Source of the DNA: Qipengyuania seohaensis
Lineage (GTDB): Bacteria; Pseudomonadota; Alphaproteobacteria; Sphingomonadales; Sphingomonadaceae
Reading direction: 5' to 3'
Length of the DNA stretch: 64,000 nt
Assembly (NCBI RefSeq): GCF_002795865.1
Contig: NZ_CP024920.1
Coordinates: forward strand, 1,151,001-1,215,000
A model generated the notes under the pieces. The model had not been told where the DNA came from. It did no database searches and saw only the letters and a program-made list of their open reading frames with translations. A program made the translations under genes and the position numbers. The stretch's first letter is position 1; each line of letters opens with the position of its first letter. Shown piece by piece: positions 45,731 through 54,450 of this stretch.

Positions 45731-46137
45731 ATCAGCTGTCCTTCAATCGCGGATAGATCGTAGCCGGCGGCGTTGGCCCGCCGAATGCGTTCTGCAGGGC
45801 TCACGCCATCGGGATCGGCGAGAGTATCGAGCGTGATCGAGCGAGTACCGGTCCTGCAGTATGCAAGGATGGGACCATCGGTACCGCGCCTTACCGCGCG
45901 GAAAGCCGCCACGGCACCGTCGGGGAAATTGCCGCCGGAAACGGGGATATGGTGGAAGGCCATGCCCTGCTGTTCGGCAGCGCGCCTGATGGCCGCCACT
46001 TCGGGCTGGCCTTCTTCCTCGCCGTCGGGCCGGTTGCAGATCAGCGCGACGACACCCCGCTCGTGCAGCGCAGCAACGTCTTCCGGCCGAATTTGCGCTG
46101 CGACCGCGAAATCAGGGGTCACCTCGAAAATTTCCAT
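45727..46137 (-). CDS. DUF442 / TIGR01244 family sulfur-transfer protein
   Basis: 136 residues from ATG 46137. A dual-specificity-phosphatase-like fold with GVVALICNRPDGEEEGQP and the catalytic loop ILAYCRTGTRSITL. The same domain is fused to the persulfide dioxygenase in Blh proteins; here it is separate. A role in sulfur transfer or persulfide handling is inferred from these fusions and this operon. It overlaps both neighbours (TGATG, ATGA). Confidence 0.85.
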   Translation of the reverse strand: MEIFEVTPDFAVAAQIRPEDVAALHERGVVALICNRPDGEEEGQPEVAAIRRAAEQQGMAFHHIPVSGGNFPDGAVAAFRAVRRGTDGPILAYCRTGTRSITLDTLADPDGVSPAERIRRANAAGYDLSAIEGQLI

Positions 46138-46556
46138 CACGCGTTTCCTTCGACGAGTCGTACCACGAACATTCCCGCAAGCATCGAGACGACAAAGATG
46201 GCGGCACTCACCGGTTCGATGACAAGCGCTGCAATACCCGGCCCCGGGCACAGACCTGCGATGCCCCAGCCCACGCCGAACAGCGCAGACCCGCCGATCA
46301 GACGCGCGGTGAGATCGCTGCGATCCGGCAGCGAGAATTTCTCCGCGAAAAGCGGGTGAGCCATGTGCTCGCGGAACCGCCAGGCGATAGCCATGACGAT
46401 GACCGCCCCGCCCATGACGAAGGCCAGTGTCGGGTCCCAGTCGCCGAATATGTCGAGGAACCCGCGCACGCGTGCAGGGTCGGTCATACCGCCCAGTGCG
46501 AGTCCGGCTCCGAACAGCGAACCGGATACCAGCGGCGGAAGGAGGCGGCGCATCAT
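46137..46556 (-). CDS. YeeE/YedE (DUF6691) half-transporter, second half
   Basis: 139 residues from ATG 46556. About four helices, with LFGAGLALGGMTDPARVRGF and GVGWGIAGLCPGPGIAALV. The Cys in GLCPGPG corresponds to the pore Cys of YeeE-type thiosulfate importers. Two half-size genes next to each other replace one full-length YeeE. It overlaps the upstream half by ATGA and DUF442 by TGATG. Confidence 0.88.
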   Translation of the reverse strand: MMRRLLPPLVSGSLFGAGLALGGMTDPARVRGFLDIFGDWDPTLAFVMGGAVIVMAIAWRFREHMAHPLFAEKFSLPDRSDLTARLIGGSALFGVGWGIAGLCPGPGIAALVIEPVSAAIFVVSMLAGMFVVRLVEGNA

Positions 46557-47014
46557 GGGAGCACCTCCAGTCCGAGAGAATTCATGATCGCCACGGTCGC
46601 GATGCCGGCCGCCATGAAGGTAAGCGTCGCAACGATGGACCGCTGCGAAAGGCGGCTCACACCGCAGACGCCATGGCCGCTCGTGCAACCGCTACCCAGG
46701 CGCGTGCCGACCCCTACCAAGAGACCGGCCACGATCAGGAATGCGGGACTGGCAAAGCTGGGCGCCATTCCGCCGGATGCAGCTGCAACGATCGCTGCAC
46801 CGATTGGCAAGCCCAGCAGGAACATCCAGGCGCTCGATTTGGACATGCCGCTATCGCTTATGCCCGTAGCGCGCGCCGCGATGCCGGAAACCCCTGCTAT
46901 GCGACCGGCGCCCAGAAGCATCAGTGCCGCTGCCAGGCCGATCAGGATTCCACCGATCAGCCCGTTCATCGGAGCGGCGTCGGGAAATGCGGAAAGTGTA
47001 AATGCGGCGATCAT
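46553..47014 (-). CDS. YeeE/YedE half-transporter, first half
   Basis: 153 residues with about four helices. Contains GGILIGLAAALMLLGAGRIA, a GISGI-like segment in GVSGIAARATG and GTRLGSGCTSGHGVCGVSRL, the YeeE/YedE signature with its conserved Cys. The family takes up thiosulfate or related sulfur species. It overlaps the persulfide dioxygenase upstream (ATGA) and the second half downstream (ATGA). Confidence 0.9.
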   Translation of the reverse strand: MIAAFTLSAFPDAAPMNGLIGGILIGLAAALMLLGAGRIAGVSGIAARATGISDSGMSKSSAWMFLLGLPIGAAIVAAASGGMAPSFASPAFLIVAGLLVGVGTRLGSGCTSGHGVCGVSRLSQRSIVATLTFMAAGIATVAIMNSLGLEVLP

Positions 47015-47943
47015 ACGGCGTTCACCGGGATCTTGATGTAGCTGACGCCATTCTCTTCGGGCTCGGGCAACCGGCCACCGCGGATATTGACCTGCACGGA
47101 AGGCATGATCAGCGTGGGCATCGCCAAGGTCTTGTCACGTGACGTGCGCATCTCGACGAATTCGTCCTCGCTCACGCCGTCCTTCACATGGACGTTCTCG
47201 GTGCGCTGCTGGCCGACCGTGGTTTCCCACGCATATTCGTCACGCCCCGGCGCCTTGTAGTCGTGGCACAGGAACAGCCGCGTCTCGTCGGGAAGCGATA
47301 GCAGCCGGCGGATCGACTGGAACAATTGCCGCGCATCACCGCCCGGGAAGTCAGCCCGTGCCGTCCCGAAATCAGGCATGAATATGGTGTCGCCGACAAA
47401 AGCCGCATCGCCGATGATGAACGCCATGTCGGCTGGCGTATGGCCCGGAACGTGGAGCGCAATACCCTCGATCTCGCCCAGCCTGAAAGTCTCGCCATCG
47501 GTGAAGAGATGGTCGAACTGCGATCCGTCACGTTCGAAATCGGTCCCGGCATTGAACAGCTTTCCGAAGACTTCCTGCACGCGGACGATCTCCGCACCGA
47601 TCGCCAGCTTGCCGCCTAGCTTCTCCTGCAGATACGGCGCAGCCGAAATGTGATCCGCATGAGCGTGGGTTTCGATGAGCCACGTCACTTTCAGATTATT
47701 AGAAGTGACGTATTCGATTATCCGATCTGCAGATCCATAGGAGGTTCGCCCGGCGGCAGCCTCGTAGTCGAGGACCGAGTCGATGATCGCCGCTTCGCAG
47801 CTAATCGGATCATGCACTACGTAGCTTACCGTATAGGTAGCCTCGTCGAAAAAACCTGCAATCGAGGGGCGGAGGGCTTTTTCTGCCCGAGCGCGATTGA
47901 TCTGATCGGTCGCGGCCTGTCGGGCCTTATCAGCGTCAGCCAT
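47011..47943 (-). CDS. Persulfide dioxygenase (ETHE1/Blh type), MBL fold
   Basis: 310 residues. A metallo-beta-lactamase fold with the iron-site motif ETHAHADHISAAPYLQ (HxHxDH), HVPGHTPADMAFIIGDAAFV and LFLCHDYKAPGRDEYAWET. The long form with LPEPEENGVSYIKIPVNAV at the end matches the bacterial Blh/CstB-type catalytic domain without a rhodanese. It oxidises glutathione persulfide to sulfite. It is the first gene of the sulfide operon and is divergent from the peroxiredoxin. Confidence 0.92.
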   Translation of the reverse strand: MADADKARQAATDQINRARAEKALRPSIAGFFDEATYTVSYVVHDPISCEAAIIDSVLDYEAAAGRTSYGSADRIIEYVTSNNLKVTWLIETHAHADHISAAPYLQEKLGGKLAIGAEIVRVQEVFGKLFNAGTDFERDGSQFDHLFTDGETFRLGEIEGIALHVPGHTPADMAFIIGDAAFVGDTIFMPDFGTARADFPGGDARQLFQSIRRLLSLPDETRLFLCHDYKAPGRDEYAWETTVGQQRTENVHVKDGVSEDEFVEMRTSRDKTLAMPTLIMPSVQVNIRGGRLPEPEENGVSYIKIPVNAV

Positions 47944-48015
47944 TGCTAAACTCCATTGGTTACGTAAATTGTGTATATGTATTGCATTTGCAGAGTCAAG
48001 TGCTAGAAGGGTCCC
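47944..48015. promoter_or_regulatory. Divergent promoter region of sulfide operon and peroxiredoxin-arsR
   Basis: A 72-bp AT-rich gap (the lowest GC nearby) between the starts of the persulfide dioxygenase and peroxiredoxin genes. AAATTG (47966-47971) and GCATTT (47984-47989) make an imperfect dyad around GTATATGTAT. Both promoters must lie here, so this is the most likely binding site for the ArsR-family protein encoded just downstream. The operator assignment is inference. Confidence 0.5.
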
Positions 48016-48672
48016 ATGAGTGCAGACACATCCGTACCGCAGGCGGTCGCAGGGCTCCGCATCGGCGATTTGGCACCGGACTTCGAGGCGCGCAGCACGA
48101 CCGGACCTGTGCGGCTGAAGGAATTCCGCAAGCGCTGGCTCGTCCTGTTTTCACATCCGGCCGATTTTACTCCGGTATGCACGACAGAGTTCGTAGAACT
48201 GTCCCGCAAAGCGCAGGAGTTCGAACACCGTGATTGCGCCCTCATGGCGCTCTCGGTCGACAGCCTTTTCTCGCACTTCGCATGGCTACGCATGATCCGC
48301 GATCGCTTCGGAATAGAGGTGCGCTTTCCAATCGTGGAAGACCCCACGCTCGTCATCGGTCGCGCGTTCGGGATGGTCGCACCACAGGACAATGACAGCG
48401 CCACGGTCCGATCGACCTTCTTCATCGACCCCAGGGGCGTGATCCGGGCAATGACCTGCTACCCGGCGAACATGGGTCGCTCGATCCCCGAAATGCTTCG
48501 CATGCTCGATGCCTTGCAGGCGATCGACGCACAGGATGGACTGGCTCCGGCCAACTGGACACCGGGCCAGCCGCTCCTTCGGCCGCCGACCCACGATCTC
48601 GATGAGGTCTTCAAGTCTCCGGGCGAGACGGACTGGTTCCTTCGCGACGCGCCCACCGAGGACAAGGCATGA
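48016..48672 (+). CDS. Peroxiredoxin, Prx6/AhpC-TSA family
   Basis: 218 residues. The peroxidatic site is HPADFTPVCTTEFVEL (Cys near residue 55), preceded by GDLAPDFEARSTTG. The C-terminal domain with MLRMLDALQAIDAQDGLAPA and WTPGQPLLRPP matches the Prx6 subgroup. It reduces peroxides, and members of the family also act on polysulfides. It is divergent from the sulfide operon and overlaps arsR by ATGA. Confidence 0.93.
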   Translation: MSADTSVPQAVAGLRIGDLAPDFEARSTTGPVRLKEFRKRWLVLFSHPADFTPVCTTEFVELSRKAQEFEHRDCALMALSVDSLFSHFAWLRMIRDRFGIEVRFPIVEDPTLVIGRAFGMVAPQDNDSATVRSTFFIDPRGVIRAMTCYPANMGRSIPEMLRMLDALQAIDAQDGLAPANWTPGQPLLRPPTHDLDEVFKSPGETDWFLRDAPTEDKA

Positions 48673-49007
48673 GCGAAGATGCCCCGATCGAGGAACTCAA
48701 GGCGATAGCCCACCCGCTGCGTTTCCGCATTTTGCAGATCTTGAAAGGTGGTGAACTCAACGTCGGTGAGATCGAGCAATATTCCGGCATCGGCCAACCC
48801 GCCCTGTCGCAGCAACTCGGCGTATTGAGGAAAGCCGGACTGGTCGAGACGCGCAAGGAAGCAAAGCTGGTCTACTATAGCCTCGATGCCTCTCGACTCG
48901 CCGAGTTGGGCGAACTGATCGGCGGCAACAATGGAGAGGCAGTCGACCTGCCACGAGACCGCCGCTCCGCCGCACCGGGCGTCGCCAATTTTGCACGACT
49001 ATCCTGA
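48669..49007 (+). CDS. ArsR family regulator (BigR/SqrR-like context) without cysteine
   Basis: 112 residues. A winged helix of about 90 residues: LKAIAHPLRFRILQILKGGE, then VGEIEQYSGIGQPALSQQLG and a wing VLRKAGLVETRKEAKLVYYS. In context this is the expected position of a BigR/SqrR-type sulfide repressor, which senses sulfane sulfur through two cysteines. This protein has none, so sensing must differ. A basic and Pro-rich tail of about 25 residues is extra. It is coupled to the peroxiredoxin gene. Confidence 0.9.
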   Translation: MSEDAPIEELKAIAHPLRFRILQILKGGELNVGEIEQYSGIGQPALSQQLGVLRKAGLVETRKEAKLVYYSLDASRLAELGELIGGNNGEAVDLPRDRRSAAPGVANFARLS

Positions 49008-49094
49008 ACCGCGAACCACATCGCAGCCATATCCTGATAGAGCGACCACGATGCCACGTCACACATCGCCCCGAATTCCGTAACTTTAAGAAAA

Positions 49095-49181
49095 TGGTGC
49101 CCAGAAGAGGACTCGAACCTCCACGCCCTTGCGAGCGCCGCCACCTGAAGACGGTGCGTCTACCAATTCCGCCATCTGGGC
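49095..49181 (-). tRNA. tRNA-Leu (CAG)
   Basis: 87 nt including encoded CCA. The 7-bp acceptor stem pairs GCCCAGA with TCTGGGC, the D-arm region is GGCGGAATTGGTAGACGC, the anticodon loop is TTCAGGT (anticodon CAG), a long class II variable arm follows, and the T-loop is GGTTCGAGTCC. Reads CUG leucine codons. No integrase or attachment duplication is visible. Confidence 0.97.
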
Positions 49182-49353
49182 ACACTTTGCATGACCGGTC
49201 ATCTTTCGCCGGTCCGCAGGTAGGAGCGGGCCACTAGCGAAGGGGGGCGATTCTTGTCAACTGCAATCGCGTTCCTTGGAACGCTTGCAGGCACGCGCAG
49301 GTTGTGGCTAGGGGCGCAACACGAATTTCAGACCGGAAAAGACAGGCATCGAA

Positions 49354-50304
49354 ATGGCAAAAGACAGCGCACTGAACGGCAAGCTGGTAGTGCTGATGGG
49401 CGGAAGCGGCTTCATCGGCAATTACGTGGCGCAGGCGCTGCTGGAGCGCGGCGCTCGCGTACGGATCGCCAGCCGCAATCCGGAAAAGGCATTCAAGCTC
49501 AAGCCTCTCGCCAACCTCGGACAGATGCAATTCGCCCGCTGCGATGCGACCAACCGGCGCAGTGTCGAACAGTGCATCGAAGGCGCCGATGCCGTGGTCA
49601 ACCTGGTCGGCTCGTTCGAAGGCAATCTTCGCACGCTAATGGGCGAGGCCCCGGGCTGGATGGCCGAGGCCGCAGCCAAGGAAGGCGCGAGCGCATTCGT
49701 CCATATCAGCGCAATCGCTGCAGAGCCCGACGAGGACACCTCGAACGACTATGCAGCGGCGAAATGCCTCGGCGAAAAGCGCGTGTTCGAAGCCTTTCCA
49801 AATGCAACGGTGCTGCGCCCCTCCATCCTGTTCGGCAAGGACGACAATTTTCTGAATATGTTCGGGAAACTGATTTCCACCTTCCCGGTCTTGCCCGTCT
49901 TCGGACCGGACGCGGAACTGCAATTGGTCTATGTCGACGATGTCGCCGAAGCCGTCGCGCGGACCCTCGAAGACCCGGAAAAGCACGGCGGCAAGACTTT
50001 CGAGCTGGGCGGTCCGGAAACGCTGTCGATGCTGCAAATCAATCGCCGTATCGCCGAAGCGCAGCGCCGAAATCGCACTTTCCTGCCGGTGCCCGATCCG
50101 CTCTCGGCAACCTTCGCCGCTCTGCCGGGCACACCGATGAGCAGCGACCAGTGGGACTTGCTGGCGCAGGGCAACACGGTGTCAGGCGATTTTCCCGGCT
50201 TCGCGAAACTCGGGATTGAGCCCAAGCCGCTCGGCCTGTTTCTCGACAAGTGGATGACCCGCTATCGCAAGCACGGCAGGTTTGCCGAACGCCTGAGCGC
50301 GTAG
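49354..50304 (+). CDS. Complex I NDUFA9-like NAD(P)-binding protein
   Basis: 316 residues. An atypical short-chain reductase: VVLMGGSGFIGNYVAQALLE with the GxxGxxG dinucleotide site, HISAIAAEPDEDTSNDYAAA with the Tyr/Lys region altered, and VLRPSILFGKDDNFLNMFGK. This matches the complex I NDUFA9 subunit family in alphaproteobacteria, an accessory protein near the quinone site. Enzymatic activity is not expected. It stands alone downstream of tRNA-Leu. Confidence 0.9.
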   Translation: MAKDSALNGKLVVLMGGSGFIGNYVAQALLERGARVRIASRNPEKAFKLKPLANLGQMQFARCDATNRRSVEQCIEGADAVVNLVGSFEGNLRTLMGEAPGWMAEAAAKEGASAFVHISAIAAEPDEDTSNDYAAAKCLGEKRVFEAFPNATVLRPSILFGKDDNFLNMFGKLISTFPVLPVFGPDAELQLVYVDDVAEAVARTLEDPEKHGGKTFELGGPETLSMLQINRRIAEAQRRNRTFLPVPDPLSATFAALPGTPMSSDQWDLLAQGNTVSGDFPGFAKLGIEPKPLGLFLDKWMTRYRKHGRFAERLSA

Positions 50305-50305
50305 G

Positions 50306-51172
50306 CTAGAGAGCCTCTTCGTAAAGTACCAGCAGCCGGGCCCATGCTCGCTCTGCCTGTTCCTGGTCGTAGGCAGGGGAATCCGGCACGCACCATCCAT
50401 GGTCGGCCGGATAGACTTCTATTTCGGTCCGGTTATTCACATCCTGAGCGGCGGCGCGCAGCGCTGTTTTCGCTTCCGGCTGCTTGGCATCGTCGTCCTG
50501 CGAAATGGCGATGAGATAATGGCCGTCATCCTGGAGCAGACGGTGGGGGCTGAACTCGCTGTCTCGTACCAGGCCGCCCCCGTGAAAACTTGCACCGGCG
50601 GAAATCATGTCCTCCGACCATGGGCCCAGCACGGCGAAGTTGCCGGTCATGCAATATCCCTGAACGCCGACACCCCGATTGGGTTCGACCGCGGACTGTT
50701 CCTGGAGCCATGCGGCGCAAGCAGCATTGTCGCGCGAGATTGTTTCATGGTCGAAACGGGCCCGCCAAGGTTTCACCTTGTCCCAACCACCGTTCCCGGC
50801 AAAGTCTGCAAAATCCTCGAACTGCTGACCGGAAACATCGCGATAGTAGGGATTGGCAAGGAGAACTGCGTAACCGGCCTCTGACAGGCGGATGGCCATG
50901 AGGCGCTTGGCCGGCCTGATGCCGGCGATATCGGGCCATAGAATGACCGAAGGATAAGTGCCGCTGGAGGGATGGAAGAATTCCCCGTCCATGGTCCCGT
51001 CAGGAGTCGTGAAACTGACCGAGCTGCGCATGATGATGTTCTCCGCCGCGTCATCGCCTGCCGGCTCCATCGAGGTGCAGGCAGCTGCCGTGCCGGCGAG
51101 CGCCCCGGCACCGAACGTCCGCCGCGAGATTCCGCTCTGCGCCCATTTGGCCAAGCGTTCCTGATCACACAT
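50306..51172 (-). CDS. Tat-exported dienelactone hydrolase family protein
   Basis: 288 residues from ATG 51172. The N-terminus has GISRRTFGAGALAGTAAAC: a twin-arginine signal followed by a lipobox-like Cys. The alpha/beta-hydrolase has GVQGYCMTGNFAVLGP with the nucleophilic Cys of the family and the His in YPADHGWCVP. Dienelactone hydrolases open lactones, but distant members act on other esters. It is divergent from the PQQ alcohol dehydrogenase gene, so a joint role in an exported oxidation route is possible. Confidence 0.85.
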   Translation of the reverse strand: MCDQERLAKWAQSGISRRTFGAGALAGTAAACTSMEPAGDDAAENIIMRSSVSFTTPDGTMDGEFFHPSSGTYPSVILWPDIAGIRPAKRLMAIRLSEAGYAVLLANPYYRDVSGQQFEDFADFAGNGGWDKVKPWRARFDHETISRDNAACAAWLQEQSAVEPNRGVGVQGYCMTGNFAVLGPWSEDMISAGASFHGGGLVRDSEFSPHRLLQDDGHYLIAISQDDDAKQPEAKTALRAAAQDVNNRTEIEVYPADHGWCVPDSPAYDQEQAERAWARLLVLYEEAL

Positions 51173-51301
51173 TGCAGTCTCTCCTCTACCCCGTCCGCAG
51201 CCTAACCTAGACCAGTCCTCCCGATGGACAAGGCCCAAGATCGAAGGCAGGATGCAATCGGGTTGAGCGGTCAGAAAAGACCGATGAGGGAGAGATTAGC
51301 G

Positions 51302-53449
51302 ATGAAATACGGTTTGGCGGCTGCGGCCGCGCTCCTGCTTGCGTCGTGCAATTCGGCGGAGCCCGAAGGCGGCATTGACGCGATGCGCCTGGTCAATGCG
51401 GATCAGGACAGTGCAAATTGGATCAGCCACGGACGAACCTATTCCGAACAGCGCTTCTCCCCCTTGGACCAGGTCAGCCGCGAAAACGTGTCCGATCTCG
51501 GCCTTGCCTGGTATGTGGACATGGATACGGCGCGCGGTCAGGAAGCAACGCCGCTCGTCATGGATGGCAAGCTCTACGTGACGACCGCGTGGAGCAAGGT
51601 CTTCGCTTTCGATGCCGCCACCGGCGAACCGCTGTGGAGCTACGATCCGCAGGTCCCCGGCGAAACCGGCGTCAAAGCATGCTGCGATGTCGTGAACCGC
51701 GGCCTCGCCGCCTGGGGCGACAAGCTATACCTCGGCACGCTGGACGGGCGGCTTGTCGCGCTCGACCGGGACACCGGCGCCGTGGCGTGGGAAAAAGTCA
51801 CGGTCGACCAGTCTCAGAGCTACACGATTACCGGCGCCCCCCGCGTCATCGACGGCAAGGTCCTCATCGGCAATGGCGGTGCGGAGTTCGGCGTGCGCGG
51901 CTACATAGCGGCCTATGACGCGGCGGACGGCGATGAGCTGTGGCGGTTCTATACCGTGCCCGGCGGCAAAGGCGGCGAGGAGCCGGAATATCTGAAGAAG
52001 GCCGCCGCGACCTGGAGCGGCGATGTCCTCGGCAGCGAGGACGGCATCGGCGGCGGAGGCACGGTTTGGGATTCCATGGCCTACGACCCCGACCTCGACC
52101 TGCTCTATTTCGGGGTCGGCAACGGCAGCCCGTGGAACCGCGCCTACCGCAGTCCCGGCACCGACGGAAAAGGCGAGGGAGACAATCTCTATCTCTCCAG
52201 TATCGTCGCCATCCGGCCCGACACGGGCGAGTATGTGTGGCACTACCAGACCACGCCTGGGGAGACCTGGGATTACACCGCCACGCAGCACATCATCCTC
52301 GCCGACATGGAGATCGACGGGCGCGAGCGGCAGGTGCTGATGCAGGCCCCCAAGAACGGCTATTTCTACGTGCTGGATCGGGCGACAGGCGAGTTCATCT
52401 CTGCGCAGCCCTATATCCCGCAGAACTGGTCGACTGGAATGTCCGATGATGGACGTCCCATCATGAACCCGGAAACGCGGGTCGATATTACCGGCGAACC
52501 TGCGCTCGTCATGCCCGGCCCGCTCGGTGGGCATAACTGGCACCCGATGGCATATCACCCCGACGAAAACCTCGTGTATATTCCGGCCTTCGAAGCCGCG
52601 ATGCTCTATTCGCCCGAAGCGAACTGGAAACCCGACCGGGCACGCGGCTTCAATGTCGGATACGATTTGGCCGCAGGCGACCTGCCGCCAGACCTTGGCA
52701 TCCGGCGCGAGGTTCAGGGCACGATCAGCGGCAAGCTGCTGGCCTGGGACCCGGTGGCGCAAGAAGTGCGCTGGGAAGTCGAACATCCCGGACCGTGGAA
52801 CGGCGGGCTTCTGGCGACCGGCGGCGGACTGGTATTCCAGGGCAACTCGGGAAGCGAATTTGCCGCATACAATTCTGCCACGGGCGACAAACTCTGGAGC
52901 TTCGCCGCGCAAACTGGGGTGGTTGCACCGCCGATGACCTATACCGTCAATGGCGAGCAATATGTGGCCGTGCTAGCAGGCTGGGGCGGCGCTTTCGCAC
53001 TGTCGGTGGACGGTGAACTTATCGACCAGATGAAGCCGGTGCGAAACGTCAGCCGCCTACTGGTTTTCAAGCTGGGCGGACAAGAGCAGCTTCCTGCCGA
53101 GCCCGATTTTGCGCTTGCACCGCTCGACCCGCCGCTCTCCAAGGCGAGCGCCGGGACCATCGAGCTTGGTCGCACGAAATACGCGCGCTACTGCGCCGTT
53201 TGCCACGCCCCCGCGGCCGTGGGTTCGACCGAATTGCCCGATTTGCGCCGCTCCGGTGCGCTCGAAAATCCGGCCACCTGGCTGCAGATCGTCCATGGCG
53301 GTGCACTGCAGGATAACGGCATGGCAAGCTTTGCCGGTTCGCTCTCCGAGGACGAGATCGAAGCCATTCGCCAATACGTCATCAAGCGTGCCAACGAAGA
53401 CAAAGCGATGGAAGCCGAGCGCGCGAAAACGCGAGTGGCGAAACGCTGA
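51302..53449 (+). CDS. PQQ-dependent quinohaemoprotein alcohol dehydrogenase, lipoprotein
   Basis: 715 residues from ATG 51302 (GGGAGAG upstream). Lipobox LLLASC, then an eight-blade propeller with the vicinal disulfide Cys pair in VKACCDVVNRG and the PQQ-site GETWDYTATQHIILADM. The position two after the Asp is Thr, not Asp, so calcium and not lanthanide is expected. A C-terminal cytochrome c domain carries CAVCH. The enzyme oxidises alcohols in the periplasm and passes electrons to the haem. Confidence 0.93.
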   Translation: MKYGLAAAAALLLASCNSAEPEGGIDAMRLVNADQDSANWISHGRTYSEQRFSPLDQVSRENVSDLGLAWYVDMDTARGQEATPLVMDGKLYVTTAWSKVFAFDAATGEPLWSYDPQVPGETGVKACCDVVNRGLAAWGDKLYLGTLDGRLVALDRDTGAVAWEKVTVDQSQSYTITGAPRVIDGKVLIGNGGAEFGVRGYIAAYDAADGDELWRFYTVPGGKGGEEPEYLKKAAATWSGDVLGSEDGIGGGGTVWDSMAYDPDLDLLYFGVGNGSPWNRAYRSPGTDGKGEGDNLYLSSIVAIRPDTGEYVWHYQTTPGETWDYTATQHIILADMEIDGRERQVLMQAPKNGYFYVLDRATGEFISAQPYIPQNWSTGMSDDGRPIMNPETRVDITGEPALVMPGPLGGHNWHPMAYHPDENLVYIPAFEAAMLYSPEANWKPDRARGFNVGYDLAAGDLPPDLGIRREVQGTISGKLLAWDPVAQEVRWEVEHPGPWNGGLLATGGGLVFQGNSGSEFAAYNSATGDKLWSFAAQTGVVAPPMTYTVNGEQYVAVLAGWGGAFALSVDGELIDQMKPVRNVSRLLVFKLGGQEQLPAEPDFALAPLDPPLSKASAGTIELGRTKYARYCAVCHAPAAVGSTELPDLRRSGALENPATWLQIVHGGALQDNGMASFAGSLSEDEIEAIRQYVIKRANEDKAMEAERAKTRVAKR

Positions 53450-54304
53450 TCAGCTGCGGAAAACGACCGTTCGCTTCCCATTGAGCAGCACGCGCTCTTC
53501 AAGGTGGAGGCGGACGGCTTCCGCCAGCACACGGCTTTCGATTTCGCGGCCTTTGCGCACGAGTTCGTCCGGTTCATCGGCATGGCTGATCGCTTCTGCG
53601 GACTGGTGAATGATCGGGCCTTCGTCGAGATCCGCGGTGACATAGTGCGCGCTTGCGCCGATCATTTTGACCCCGCGCTCGTACGCTTGGTGATAGGGCT
53701 TCGCGCCCTTGAACCCGGGAAGAAACGAATGGTGTATGTTGATGCAGCGCCCGGCGAAATGAGATGCCTGCTCGTCCGAAAGGATCTGCATATACCGCGC
53801 AAGCACGACTAGTTCTGCGTCGCATTCCTTCGCGATCCTGCGGACTTCGGCCTCCTGATCCGCCTTCGTTTCGCGGGTTATGGGCAAGTGATGGAAGGGT
53901 ATCGTGCCGAGATCGGTATGCCCGATCGCCTCGCGCGGGTGGTTGGAGATGATCGCCACCGGCTCCATCGGCAATTCGCCGATGCGCCAGCGGTAAAGAA
54001 GGTCGGCGAGGCAGTGGTCGAACTTGCTGACCATCAGCAGCACCCGCCGCGGCCGATCGCGCAAGGCGAGTTTCCAATCCATCGCGAACTCGTGTGCGAC
54101 TGAAGCAAAGTCTCCGCGAAGCTGCTTGCGTTCTGTGGCACCCGGATCGAACTCCACCCTCATGAAGAAGGCATCCGAGCCGCGATCGTTGAATTGCTGA
54201 GCCTCAAGGATATTCCCACCCCGCTCGAATAGGAACGAGGCGACGCGGGCCGTAATACCAGGGCGATCCGCGCAGGACAGGGTCAGGACGAGTGGTTCGG
54301 ACAT
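53450..54304 (-). CDS. purU: Formyltetrahydrofolate deformylase
   Basis: 284 residues. An N-terminal ACT domain ([20 protein letters not shown]) precedes the formyl-transferase fold with [20 protein letters not shown] and [20 protein letters not shown], the PurU signature. It releases formate from 10-formyl-tetrahydrofolate. A formate-using PurT is encoded at 59.2-60.4 kb, so the two could link through formate. It ends next to the convergent PQQ-ADH gene stop. Confidence 0.95.
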   Translation of the reverse strand: MSEPLVLTLSCADRPGITARVASFLFERGGNILEAQQFNDRGSDAFFMRVEFDPGATERKQLRGDFASVAHEFAMDWKLALRDRPRRVLLMVSKFDHCLADLLYRWRIGELPMEPVAIISNHPREAIGHTDLGTIPFHHLPITRETKADQEAEVRRIAKECDAELVVLARYMQILSDEQASHFAGRCINIHHSFLPGFKGAKPYHQAYERGVKMIGASAHYVTADLDEGPIIHQSAEAISHADEPDELVRKGREIESRVLAEAVRLHLEERVLLNGKRTVVFRS

Positions 54305-54380
54305 GGTTCGCTAAATGACCGCGACCCTCTCGCAGGACAAGCTCAACTTCCTCAGCGGTGTCAAAGCCACGCTTTCGTGC

Positions 54381-54417
54381 AAAAGAAAAACGGCCCGGAG
54401 ATCGCTCTCCGGGCCGT
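54381..54417 (-). terminator. Intrinsic terminator of the YadA-like gene
   Basis: A perfect 12-bp stem ACGGCCCGGAGA (54390-54401) with TCTCCGGGCCGT (54406-54417) and a 4-nt loop. Read leftwards it is followed by TTTTCTTTT. It lies 34 bp beyond the stop of the adhesin gene. Confidence 0.9.
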
Positions 54418-54450
54418 CTCGGTGTAAACAGCCAATCGGGCTGTCAGGAG

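Noticed and set aside
49095-49181. tRNA-Leu as a possible integration site
   Set aside because: No integrase, no duplicated tRNA end and no mobility genes are seen nearby.
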